The notes: generated by a model from the letters alone, not told the origin. DNA of 8,774 nucleotides from Bog-756 sp049521915 (GCA_049521915.1 JBEKOI010000169.1:1-8774); one strand, 5' to 3'. Shown: positions 1 to 6,630, counted from the first letter of the stretch. Numbers and translations: made by a program.

Positions 1-22
1 CGAAGACCCCGGTTGCGCCGGG

Positions 23-55
23 ATTGAACCGGAATGGAACCGGCATGGACCCGGG
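23..55. repeat. Three tandem 11-bp imperfect repeats
   Basis: Three consecutive 11-mers, ATTGAACCGGA, ATGGAACCGGC and ATGGACCCGGG, occupy the spacer after the UbiB-like gene. Neighbouring units differ at two positions each. No function is evident; it could be replication slippage. Confidence 0.6.
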
Positions 56-57
56 CT

Positions 58-72
58 CCGGTGCAGCACCGG
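58..72 (-). terminator. Possible GC hairpin downstream of the ubiB-like gene
   Basis: A perfect inverted repeat (7-base arms CCGGTGC/GCACCGG around a single A) lies 23 bases past the TAA stop of the kinase gene. In practice it would fold as a 5-bp stem with a 5-base loop. No U-tract follows, so it would only be a terminator of the U-less kind proposed for high-GC actinobacteria. Weak call. Confidence 0.3.
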
Positions 73-95
73 GCGGGCCGCGGCGACGGAGATGG

Positions 96-1784
96 TTAGC
101 GGTCGGGCCGGATGAGGCGGTAGAGGGCCTTGGCGAACGAACGGCGGCTCCGGCTGTCGGCCCGCTGCTCCAACCGGCGTCGGATGAGCTCGCGGCGCTC
201 CTGGAGGTCCCGGAAGGTGATCGATTCGTTCTCCTCGGTGAATCCCATGGCGGCTCGATAGCCGTCGAGGTCGACCGGGCTCTCGAGGAGCTCGACACCG
301 ATGTCCCGGGCGATCCGCTCGCCGTGCCGCTCGGTGAAATAGGTGACCACCGCGAGTATCTCGCCCAGGATGTCGACGTCCGGCGCCAGCGTGGCCATCG
401 AGCCGTTGAGGAAGAGGATGTCCTTGACGAAGAGCATCAGCTCCTTGGGTAATCGGGCTCCGTATCCGAGGAGCGCCTTGGTCACCTCGCGCAGCTCGTC
501 CACCATCTCGTCCGCGGTGAGTGTGGTGGGGTCGAGTGCGGGACGGTCGAGACCGAGGTCGCGGATGACCGCGGTCACATCGGAGTCCGCCGGCAATGCG
601 CCGAGGTCCCGCAAGGCCTCGACCTGGGCCTCCAGGTTGTTGGTGGTGGCCCCCATCTGCAGGCGGAGGAAGGCCAGCCGCTTCCGCTCGTCGAGGCGGC
701 CGGTGATCCCGAAGTCCAGCAGCGCCACCGTCCCGTCGCGCTGCACCATGAGGTTCCCGCCGTGGAGATCTCCGTGGAAGACCCCGTACAGAAGGGCGCC
801 CTCGAGGAAGGCGATCAAGCTCGACCGCAGCACGGCCGCCGTGTCGATGCCCGCGGCCCGCATACCCGCGGCGTTGCCCCAGGTGAAGCCATGCAGCTGT
901 TCCATGACCAGGACCCGTTTGGTGACCAGCTCGGGGTGGGGCCGGGGCACCACGATGAACCGTTCGCCGGTGACCGCGAACACCTCGGCGATGTCCAACA
1001 TGTTCTGCGCCTCGAGCCGGAAGTCGAGCTCCTCGACGATCGTCTCCGCGAACAGCTCGACCAGGGCCGGGGGATTGGTCAGGGCGGTGATCGGGATGCG
1101 TCCCACCAGCAGGGGGGCGATCCACGACATGGCGGCGATGTCCAGCCGGACCAGGGAGGCCACGGTGCGACGCTGTACCTTGACCACGACACGCTCGCCG
1201 GTCCGCAATGTGGCCGCGTGCACCTGGGCGATCGAGGCCGATGCGATGGGCACGCGGTCGAAGGACACGAACACGTCGGCCAGCGGCCGGCCGAGGTCCT
1301 CCTCGATGGTCCTGCGCACCGTCGAGAATGGCTCGGGCGGTACCCGGTCGCGCAGCAACCGGAACTCGTCGACCAGCTCCTCGGGAAAGATCCCCTCGCC
1401 CGACGAGATGATCTGGCCGAGTTTGATATAGGTGGGACCCAGGCGCTCGAATGCCGGGCGCAGCCGCCGGGAGAGCCCTGACCTCGACGTCGGCGTGCCC
1501 CGGTCGCGTAGCCCCCAGCCGAGCAGGGCCAGCCCGAGCCGCAACCCGACGGCGATCACCCTCGCCGCCGAGGGCAGGCGGTCGGGGGCCACCAGCTGGC
1601 GGGCCAGGGTGGCCGCATCGCGTCGCAGGTTGTCGATGTCGCCGCCGGTCTCGGCCGGGAAGCGCCACGGCATGGTCGCCGGGTCCACCGTCCACGGGCC
1701 GTCGGCGGTGAACGCGCCGATGGCCAGGTCGGGGCGGGCGCCCCGCTCGGGGGCGGGCTCGGAACGGGTCAGTTGCTCAACCAT
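96..1784 (-). CDS. UbiB/ABC1 (AarF/ADCK) family atypical protein kinase
   Basis: This is a 562-residue member of the UbiB/ABC1 atypical kinase family, whose members act at membranes in quinone and isoprenoid lipid handling. The family signatures appear in order: the KxGQ motif (KLGQ, 121-124), the Ala/Ser-rich nucleotide loop followed by IAQVH (about 181-189), the catalytic lysine of VVVKVQ (K202), the E-A-Q-N helix (258-261), the catalytic loop HGDLHGGN (337-344) and the metal-binding DFG (357-359). The length is usual for the family. I see no clear C-terminal transmembrane hairpin; the end is basic and Arg-rich, so membrane contact may be peripheral. The ATG at 1784 has no Shine-Dalgarno (SD) sequence but has TACCGT nine bases upstream. 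It follows fabF in the same direction with a 115-nt gap, so it is probably a separate transcription unit. Actinobacteria generally use menaquinone, so a strict ubiquinone role is unlikely. The family call is firm; the substrate is unknown. Confidence 0.93.
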   Translation of the reverse strand: MVEQLTRSEPAPERGARPDLAIGAFTADGPWTVDPATMPWRFPAETGGDIDNLRRDAATLARQLVAPDRLPSAARVIAVGLRLGLALLGWGLRDRGTPTSRSGLSRRLRPAFERLGPTYIKLGQIISSGEGIFPEELVDEFRLLRDRVPPEPFSTVRRTIEEDLGRPLADVFVSFDRVPIASASIAQVHAATLRTGERVVVKVQRRTVASLVRLDIAAMSWIAPLLVGRIPITALTNPPALVELFAETIVEELDFRLEAQNMLDIAEVFAVTGERFIVVPRPHPELVTKRVLVMEQLHGFTWGNAAGMRAAGIDTAAVLRSSLIAFLEGALLYGVFHGDLHGGNLMVQRDGTVALLDFGITGRLDERKRLAFLRLQMGATTNNLEAQVEALRDLGALPADSDVTAVIRDLGLDRPALDPTTLTADEMVDELREVTKALLGYGARLPKELMLFVKDILFLNGSMATLAPDVDILGEILAVVTYFTERHGERIARDIGVELLESPVDLDGYRAAMGFTEENESITFRDLQERRELIRRRLEQRADSRSRRSFAKALYRLIRPDR

Positions 1785-1793
1785 GTCGACTCA

Positions 1794-1799
1794 ACGGTA
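1794..1799 (-). promoter_or_regulatory. Candidate -10 box of the ubiB-like gene
   Basis: Read on the minus strand, TACCGT (TAnnnT) lies nine bases before the ATG at 1784, with no SD sequence between. The expected transcription start would be at or within two or three bases of the start codon, giving a leaderless or nearly leaderless mRNA. I see no convincing -35. Confidence 0.4.
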
Positions 1800-1820
1800 G
1801 GGGGCGCGGCGGGCATCCGG

Positions 1821-1879
1821 TCCGCATCCCGCCGCCGGAGCACGCCAACAGCGTCTCCGCATGCGGTCGCCGGAGCACG
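1821..1879. repeat. 24-bp direct repeat pair upstream of the ubiB-like promoter
   Basis: Two 24-bp copies (1821-1844 and 1856-1879) match at 21 of 24 positions and start 35 bp apart. Both begin TCCGCAT and end CGCCGGAGCACG. The second copy overlaps the perfect 10-bp palindrome CCGCATGCGG (1857-1866). The pair lies between the fabF stop and the candidate ubiB promoter, so it could be a pair of operator sites or simply a duplication. Confidence 0.55.
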
Positions 1880-1899
1880 GCCGGACGCCGGGAGCAGGC

Positions 1900-3096
1900 C
1901 TACGACGGTGAGATCACCAGGCAGCCGTTGTGGCCACCGAAGCCGAAGGAGTTGGACAGCACCGGCGCAGGGTCCCACGGCCGGGCGGAGCCGGCGACCA
2001 CATCGAGGTGGATGTCGGGGTCGGGCTGCTCGTAGCCGGAGGTCGGCGGGATGAGTCGATGCCCGATGCTCAGGACGACGGCCACCGCCTCGATGGCCCC
2101 GCACGCGCCGAGCCCGTGTCCGGTGATCCCCTTGGTCGAGGTCACCGGAGGGGAGGTGGCCCCGAAGACCTTGGCGATGGCGTCCGCCTCGGCCCGGTCG
2201 TTCAAGGGTGTCGACGTGCCGTGGGCGTTGATGTGGCCGATCTGGTCGGGCGTGACAGCGGCGTCCTCCATGGCCAGATCCATGCAAGCGGCCGCGCCCG
2301 ATCCGCCCGGGATCGGCGCGGTGATGTGGTGGGCGTCCGCCGTGCTCGCCGAACCGGCCAACTCCCCGTAGATCCTGGCCCCGCGGGCCACTGCATGGTC
2401 CCAGGCCTCGAGGACCAGGGCACCGGCTCCCTCGGTGATGACGAAACCGTCACGTCGGACGTCGAAGGGTCGCGAAACGCCCGAGGTTGAGAGGGCGGTC
2501 ATGTTGGCGAAGGCGGCCATGCCCACACCGGTCATCCCGGCTTCGGCCGCACCGCCGATGGCCACATCGCAGCGACCCGACGCCACCAACCTGGCCGCGT
2601 GACCGATGCTGTGGGCCCCGGCCGCGCACGCCGTGGTCACCGTCTCCGAGGGTCCGTGCCATCCGAGCCGGATGGAGATGGAGGCGGCGCCGGCGTTCGA
2701 CATCATCATCGGCACCAGGCGGGGGGAGACCCGGCGCGGTCCCTTTTCGCCGAAGATGAGGATCTGGGTCTCGAGCGTCTCCAGCCCCCCCACACCGGTT
2801 CCCATGACCACGCCTGACCGCCCGGGATCGGCGTTGATCTCTCCGGCGTCATCGAGGGCCATGGCCGCCACGGCCACGGCGAACTGGGCGAACCGATCGA
2901 GCTGGCGGGCCTCCTTGGGGGTGACCCAGCGTTCGGGGTCGAAGTCGGGGACCCTGCGCTCGCCCACCGGGGGCGGCCCGTTGAGCCCGGACCACAGTGC
3001 GTCGGTGCCCACGCCGCAGCATGAGACGACCCCCATGCCGGTGATGGCCACGCGCCGCCCGGCGACCGGGCCTTCGGGGCCGATGCCCAGCAGCAT
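1900..3096 (-). CDS. fabF: Beta-ketoacyl-ACP synthase II (FabF/KasA type)
   Basis: This 398-residue condensing enzyme extends acyl chains by condensing acyl-enzyme with malonyl-ACP in cytosolic type II fatty-acid synthesis. The thiolase fold shows the nucleophile Cys157 (TACAAGAHS), the active-site His292 (INAHGTSTPLND), Lys322 in STKG, and the second His327 in TGHGLGACGAIEA. The Gly-rich NSFGFGGHN segment lies near the C-terminus. The Cys-His-His triad identifies a KAS I/II enzyme rather than a FabH. I chose the ATG at 3096 because it shares one base with the acpP stop (TGATG), which implies translational coupling; a longer open frame to 3300 would run across acpP. The protein is about 14 residues shorter than E. 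coli FabF (about 412), with the missing residues mainly in the N-terminal loop before DFDPERW. It is the last gene of the fab block. Confidence 0.95.
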   Translation of the reverse strand: MLLGIGPEGPVAGRRVAITGMGVVSCCGVGTDALWSGLNGPPPVGERRVPDFDPERWVTPKEARQLDRFAQFAVAVAAMALDDAGEINADPGRSGVVMGTGVGGLETLETQILIFGEKGPRRVSPRLVPMMMSNAGAASISIRLGWHGPSETVTTACAAGAHSIGHAARLVASGRCDVAIGGAAEAGMTGVGMAAFANMTALSTSGVSRPFDVRRDGFVITEGAGALVLEAWDHAVARGARIYGELAGSASTADAHHITAPIPGGSGAAACMDLAMEDAAVTPDQIGHINAHGTSTPLNDRAEADAIAKVFGATSPPVTSTKGITGHGLGACGAIEAVAVVLSIGHRLIPPTSGYEQPDPDIHLDVVAGSARPWDPAPVLSNSFGFGGHNGCLVISPS

Positions 3097-3335
3097 CAGA
3101 GCTTGGCGGTGATCAGGTCGTAGGCCTGGCCGATGGTCTCGATACCCTCGAGCTCGGTCTCCTCCACCGAGACGTCGAACGTCTCCTCCAGAGCCATCAC
3201 CAATTCGACCAGGTCGAGGCTGTCCGCATCGAGGTCCTCGGCGAACCGCGCCTCCCTCGTCACCTTGTCCGCAGGCACCTGGAGTACCTCGACTGCGCAC
3301 TCCTTGAACTTCTCGAATGCCTCGTCTTCACTCAC
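3096..3335 (-). CDS. acpP: Acyl carrier protein
   Basis: This 79-residue acidic four-helix carrier holds growing acyl chains on a 4'-phosphopantetheine arm. The attachment site is Ser39 in the DADSLDLVELV motif, the canonical DSL context. The length is typical. The start is GTG at 3335, supported by an SD sequence (AAAGGAG on the minus strand, + positions 3344-3350) seven bases upstream. The stop overlaps the fabF ATG by one base. A tiny 7-codon frame ends in a GTGA overlap with this start (see findings). The preceding 139-nt spacer is unusually long for this operon and is filled with repeats, so acpP may have its own control of translation or transcript stability, which would suit the high copy number ACP usually needs. 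The call is firm. Confidence 0.97.
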   Translation of the reverse strand: MSEDEAFEKFKECAVEVLQVPADKVTREARFAEDLDADSLDLVELVMALEETFDVSVEETELEGIETIGQAYDLITAKL

Positions 3336-3343
3336 GCACTTGC

Positions 3344-3350
3344 TCCTTTG
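3344..3350 (-). promoter_or_regulatory. Strong ribosome binding site of acpP
   Basis: AAAGGAG on the minus strand, seven bases before the GTG at 3335. It decides the start of acpP and contrasts with the SD-less genes elsewhere in the window. Confidence 0.75.
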
Positions 3351-3370
3351 GTCATGGATTCTTCTCTGGC

Positions 3371-3456
3371 ACTACTCGGACTACTCGGACTACCTGGCAC
3401 TACGTTGCCTACCTGGACTCCTCCGGCTGGACTCCTCCGGCTCCTCGGGCTGCTCG
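3371..3456. repeat. Degenerate period-9 and 14-bp tandem repeats in the fabG-acpP spacer
   Basis: Exact 9-mers ACTACTCGG occur at 3371-3379 and 3380-3388, followed by decayed copies (ACTACCTGG, ACTACGTTG, CCTACCTGG). Then a 14-mer CTGGACTCCTCCGG is tandemly duplicated exactly (3413-3426 and 3427-3440), followed by more CTCCTCGG-like units. Read in the direction of transcription, the duplicated part presents repeated GGAGGAG, which resembles SD sequence. No coding sequence of credible length lies here. Confidence 0.7.
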
Positions 3457-3474
3457 GACCATGCCGGGCCCTTT

Positions 3475-4248
3475 TCACAGCCCCATGCCCAGACCACCGT
3501 CGACGGGGAGGACAGCGCCGGTGATGTAACCCGCCCCGTCCGAGGCGAGAAACCCGATGGCCTCTGCGATCTCCTCAGGCCGGGCCACCCGGCCCAACGG
3601 CACCTGGGATTGGAATTCGGTTCGTCGTTCCTCTCCGAGAGCCGCGAGCATATTCGTTTCGACCAGGCCCGGAGCAATCACGTTGACCGTGATGGAACGG
3701 CTGGCCACCTCGCGGGCCATCGATCGGGCCATTCCGACCAGGCCGGCCTTGGAGGCGGCGTAGTTGGCCTGTCCCGGCGAACCGATGAACGCACCTACCG
3801 ACGAGACCATGATCACCCGTCCACGATGGAGCCGGATCATCTTGGCCAGGGCCCGCTTGGTCACCCGGAAGACACCGGACAGATTGGTGTCGATGACCTC
3901 GGACCACGCGTCCTCCCCCATGCGCAGCACCAGCATGTCGTGGGTGACACCGGCATTGGCCACCAGGACCTCGACCGGACCCCAGGTCCCCTCGATGGTG
4001 TCGAACGCCGCGCCGACCTGGTCGGGATCGGTCACGTCGCAGGCCAGCGCCAGGAACCGGTCGGCGCCAGGCCCGGCGCCAGGCCCGGCGCCCGCTCCGA
4101 AGTCCCCCTCGACCGCCCCCGATCGTGAGGTCACCGCCACCCGGTCCCCGTGGTCGAGAAACCACCGAGCACTGGCCCACCCGATGCCACGGGTTCCCCC
4201 GGTCACCAGGACCACCCGACCTTCGCCGGCCACGGCCCCGTCGGTCAC
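3475..4248 (-). CDS. fabG: 3-oxoacyl-ACP reductase (FabG/MabA-like SDR)
   Basis: This 257-residue short-chain dehydrogenase would reduce beta-ketoacyl-ACP to beta-hydroxyacyl-ACP with NADPH in the cytosol. The Rossmann nucleotide loop is TGGTRGIG (16-23), followed by NAG (98-100), Asn122, and the catalytic Ser150, Tyr163 (NYAASK) and Lys167. The C-terminus has the FabG-style YITGAVLPVDGG. The GTG start at 4248 overlaps the fabD stop by 4 bases (GTGA), so the two are translationally coupled. An unusual Gly/Ala/Pro-rich insert (residues 51-63, after the second strand) is encoded by tandem 12-mers; it lies where SDR loops vary and away from the catalytic residues, so activity is probably kept. 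Position between fabD and acpP makes the FabG assignment much safer than for an isolated SDR. Confidence 0.94.
   Translation of the reverse strand: MTDGAVAGEGRVVLVTGGTRGIGWASARWFLDHGDRVAVTSRSGAVEGDFGAGAGPGAGPGADRFLALACDVTDPDQVGAAFDTIEGTWGPVEVLVANAGVTHDMLVLRMGEDAWSEVIDTNLSGVFRVTKRALAKMIRLHRGRVIMVSSVGAFIGSPGQANYAASKAGLVGMARSMAREVASRSITVNVIAPGLVETNMLAALGEERRTEFQSQVPLGRVARPEEIAEAIGFLASDGAGYITGAVLPVDGGLGMGL
4063..4092. repeat. 12-bp tandem repeat inside fabG
   Basis: The 12-mer GGCGCCAGGCCC is present at 4063-4074 and 4075-4086 exactly, with a third partial copy (GGCGCC) at 4087-4092. It is in frame and encodes the GAGP-type insert of FabG. Confidence 0.75.
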
Positions 4249-5501
4249 GACGTGCTCCCGGCGGTGCGGATCCAGGCCACGGGCTGCCCCTCGACCACCC
4301 GCTCACCGCGGACGGCCAACCACCGGACCAGGATGCCGTCGAACGGCGTCCGCACATCGGTGAGTCCGACAGTGCCCACCCGATCGCCGACGGCCAGGAC
4401 CGAACCGGGCTCCGTTCCCTGCCCACTGCCCGGGCGTGCGGTGGCCTCGGCCAGCGCCGTGCTCTCCAGCGCGGCCAGGTTCACGTCGGGTTCGAACACG
4501 CCGGGCGTCGGGCTCACGATGACCCGTTCCGAGGTGTAGAGATGCTCACCCTGATGTGCGGGACCCGATGCCGTCCACTCGTCCGTGCCGGCCAGCGTGT
4601 CCATCAGCTTGTCGAGGTCGGCAGGGACGGCGACGGCCACGCCCCGCACGTCGGGGATGGTCCGTCTCACCATGCCGGTGAGCACGCCTCCGGGACCGAG
4701 CTCGGCGATGAGGGTCGCCCCCCGCCCCCCCAGGGCCTCGAGCGTCTGTCGCCACCGAACCGGGCTGCACAGCTGCGCCGAGAGCAGGGCCGGCCATTCC
4801 GCGGGGTCGGTGTGCACCCGGGCGTCGACATTGGCCATGACCGGAACCTCGGGGGAGTGGAACTCGACGGCATCCAGCGTCCGGCGGAGCCGGGCTCGGG
4901 CCGGGAGCATCAGCTGGGTGTGGAATGCACCCGAGACGGGAATGGGCAACACCTTGCGGGCACCGAGCTCCTTGGCCCGTTCGGTGGCCGAGGTGATCCC
5001 CTGCACCGTGCCGGCGATGACCACTTGGCCCGGTGCGTTGTAATTCGCCACCCATACTTCGTCCTCGGCTCGTTGACAGGCGGCGTCGGCGTCCTCGTCG
5101 CCGATCCCGATGAGGGCGGCCATGGTGCCGGGGTGCTCGTCGGCGGCCGCCTGCATGGCATCTCCGCGCTCGATCACCAGCTTGGTCCCGTCGGAGAGGG
5201 AAAGGGCCCCTGACGCCACCAGGGCCGTGTACTCACCCAGACTGTGCCCGGCGCACGCGGCGGGGAACAGGCCGAGGCGCTCGACGGCGTCGAGGACGAC
5301 CAGGCTCATCACGAAAGTGGCCAGCTGGGCGTTGGCCGTGCGGGTCAGCTCTTCCATCGGAGCCTCGAGCAGCAAGGCGGTGAGGTCGCGCCCGGCGATG
5401 TCCGATGCCTCGGCGGCCACCTCCCAGGACGGGTGCTCGACCCATGCGTGACCCATCCCGGACCGCTGTGATCCCTGTCCCGGGAAGGTAAAGGCCAGCA
5501 C
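4245..5501 (-). CDS. fabD: Malonyl-CoA:ACP transacylase fused to a lysine-less barrel-sandwich-like domain
   Basis: Residues 1 to about 298 are a FabD transferase, which moves malonyl from CoA to ACP. Visible motifs are FPGQGSQ (6-12, oxyanion loop), the nucleophile Ser87 in GHSLG, Arg112, the catalytic His194 in GAFHT, Gln243 in AQLCSPV and ELGPGGVLTGM near the end of the domain. At 418 residues the protein is about 110 longer than E. coli FabD (309). After a linker (about 300-324), residues 325-413 read like a biotinyl/lipoyl-type fold: VIVSPTPGVFEP, then VGDRVGTVG, TPFDGILVRWLAVRGERV and EGQPVAWI. There is no lysine anywhere after residue 298, so biotin or lipoate cannot be attached. Start: GTG at 5501 with an SD sequence (AGAGGAG) seven bases upstream. 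It is the first gene of the fab block and overlaps fabG by 4 bases. The FabD call is firm; the extension's fold is an inference. Confidence 0.93.
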   Translation of the reverse strand: MLAFTFPGQGSQRSGMGHAWVEHPSWEVAAEASDIAGRDLTALLLEAPMEELTRTANAQLATFVMSLVVLDAVERLGLFPAACAGHSLGEYTALVASGALSLSDGTKLVIERGDAMQAAADEHPGTMAALIGIGDEDADAACQRAEDEVWVANYNAPGQVVIAGTVQGITSATERAKELGARKVLPIPVSGAFHTQLMLPARARLRRTLDAVEFHSPEVPVMANVDARVHTDPAEWPALLSAQLCSPVRWRQTLEALGGRGATLIAELGPGGVLTGMVRRTIPDVRGVAVAVPADLDKLMDTLAGTDEWTASGPAHQGEHLYTSERVIVSPTPGVFEPDVNLAALESTALAEATARPGSGQGTEPGSVLAVGDRVGTVGLTDVRTPFDGILVRWLAVRGERVVEGQPVAWIRTAGSTS

Positions 5502-5508
5502 CTACCGA

Positions 5509-5515
5509 CTCCTCT
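5509..5515 (-). promoter_or_regulatory. Ribosome binding site of fabD
   Basis: AGAGGAG on the minus strand, seven bases before the GTG at 5501; it fixes the start of FabD directly before the LAFTFPGQGSQ segment. Confidence 0.7.
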
Positions 5516-5665
5516 CGAATGCTCTCGGCCGAACCCGGCCACGGTGGCGGGTCAAGTGTGGCACGGCGGTGGGCGGATGAGGGGGTTCCCGGTGGCGTTC
5601 GGCCCCGGCCCGCCGGATCGACGGGTTGGCCCGAGATCCACTGAGCACGTCGACAGATAGTTTTC

Positions 5666-5671
5666 TACGAT
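5666..5671 (+). promoter_or_regulatory. Candidate -10 box of the HIRAN-like gene
   Basis: TACGAT lies seven bases before the GTG at 5679, with no SD sequence. The predicted transcript would begin at the start codon (leaderless). It sits in the 177-nt divergent spacer shared with fabD, in which I see a TTGACC (minus strand, 5550-5555) but no matching -10 for fabD. Confidence 0.4.
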
Positions 5672-5678
5672 TCCAAAC

Positions 5679-6539
5679 GTGTTCACCAAGAAGAAGCGGC
5701 AACAGGCGGTGGCGGCGGTGTCGATGTCCCCGGCGGTCCGGCGGACGGGGGTTGGACCCGTGCCGGCGACGTTGTCGGCGGCTGTATCCGATCCGGTCAC
5801 GCCATCGCCGAGTCCGCTCAGCCCATCCGGTCCGGTCACGCCATCGATCCGGGCCGCAGTGCCACGTATCCCCGCGGACTGGCTGGCCTGGCCAACGCTC
5901 AGCGAATCGCCCTCAGGGCCGGGTGTGGTGGGGGTGAACTTCTACAAGGCCGAGCTGGCCGTCATCATGAATTTCTGGGGCCCACTGCTCATGGCCGAGC
6001 TGGTGGTGGGCCCGAAAGGCGAGTTTTCCGAACCGGTGAACCTGGTGGTCGGAGGTGTCGCCGTGGGCAATGTGCCCCACCGGATGGCCGAGGACTACAG
6101 GCGGGCCGTGTCCGAGCTCCACCGGTCCGGGAAGCGGGCCATCTGCCGGATTTCGGCCACCCCGGGGCCCGTCGCCCCCCGGCTGCTCATCCACGGCGCA
6201 CCCCGTCCCCGGCGGCTCGGGGACCCGTTCCTCCCGCCGGCCGGACCGGGTGAGCAGGTGGTCCTCGATGTCGAGGGGGCCGGCCGGCTTGACGCGGCTT
6301 TGGCCGTCGGTGCCAGGACCTCCGCATCGAACGAAGCGGAGCACACGATGACCGCCACCCTGTTCCCCCGGATCGGCCGGCTGGACGTACAGCTCGACGG
6401 CCACCGGGTGGGGCACCTCAACGGTCGGTACCCGCTGGTCGAGAAGGCGGCTGGGTTCGAGTACCCGCTGACCTGTCGAGCGTCGGTCCAGCATGACCCC
6501 GGCGAGAGCTTCGGGCTCCGGGTGTTCGTTCCCCGCTAG
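5679..6539 (+). CDS. Unknown protein with HIRAN-like module(s)
   Basis: This is a 286-residue protein of unknown function. It begins with a basic stretch (FTKKKRQQ), then a Pro/Ser/Thr-rich low-complexity segment (about 20-60) that includes a duplicated VTPS. Residues 83-160 follow the layout I associate with HIRAN domains: a GVNFYKAEL strand/helix, a LVVGPKGEFSEPVNLVV segment, GGVAVGNVP, then a helix (EDYRRAVSELHRSG) and a CRISA strand. Residues about 221-285 seem to repeat the second half (VQLDGHRVGHLN, then YPLTCRASV). HIRAN domains bind DNA ends in some helicases and also occur alone in bacteria, but the match here is by eye and degenerate. There is no signal peptide and no transmembrane segment. 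The GTG start at 5679 agrees with the -10-like TACGAT just upstream and with the KKK-rich N-terminus. It is divergent from fabD and convergent with the tRNA. That it is a gene is likely; its function is open. Confidence 0.72.
   Translation: MFTKKKRQQAVAAVSMSPAVRRTGVGPVPATLSAAVSDPVTPSPSPLSPSGPVTPSIRAAVPRIPADWLAWPTLSESPSGPGVVGVNFYKAELAVIMNFWGPLLMAELVVGPKGEFSEPVNLVVGGVAVGNVPHRMAEDYRRAVSELHRSGKRAICRISATPGPVAPRLLIHGAPRPRRLGDPFLPPAGPGEQVVLDVEGAGRLDAALAVGARTSASNEAEHTMTATLFPRIGRLDVQLDGHRVGHLNGRYPLVEKAAGFEYPLTCRASVQHDPGESFGLRVFVPR
5792..5846. repeat. 16-bp direct repeat, in frame
   Basis: TCCGGTCACGCCATCG occurs exactly at 5792-5807 and 5831-5846, 39 bp (13 codons) apart. It encodes the duplicated Pro-Val-Thr-Pro-Ser part of the low-complexity N-terminal region of the HIRAN-like protein. 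Confidence 0.75.
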
Positions 6540-6630
6540 GCCGGCAGCAGTCCCCGGTGGGGCCAGTCGGGTCCGGTGGGGCGGGCAGGGAAACCGCAGT
6601 CCCTCGATTCGCGGGGGCCCGAGCCGTGCC

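Noticed and set aside
343..1431. Long plus-strand open frame opposite the UbiB-like kinase
   Set aside because: It is rich in Ser/Arg/Thr as expected of a high-GC antisense frame, and the opposite strand carries all kinase motifs.
3097..3300. N-terminal extension of FabF across acpP
   Set aside because: It would overlap the whole acpP gene in another frame; the ATG at 3096 in the TGATG overlap gives a normal FabF N-terminus.
3409..3462. 17-codon minus-strand frame (starts MVRAARGAGG) in the fabG-acpP spacer
   Set aside because: It is built from the repeats, has no good SD sequence, and ends far from acpP; chance is the simpler explanation.
4263..4529. Active biotin carboxyl carrier or lipoyl domain on FabD
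   Set aside because: No lysine exists in or near the domain, so no cofactor can be attached.
6552..6562. CCCC-GGT-GGGG hairpin after the HIRAN-like gene as terminator
   Set aside because: A 4-bp stem with a 3-base loop and no T-run; such stems arise often by chance in sequence this GC-rich.
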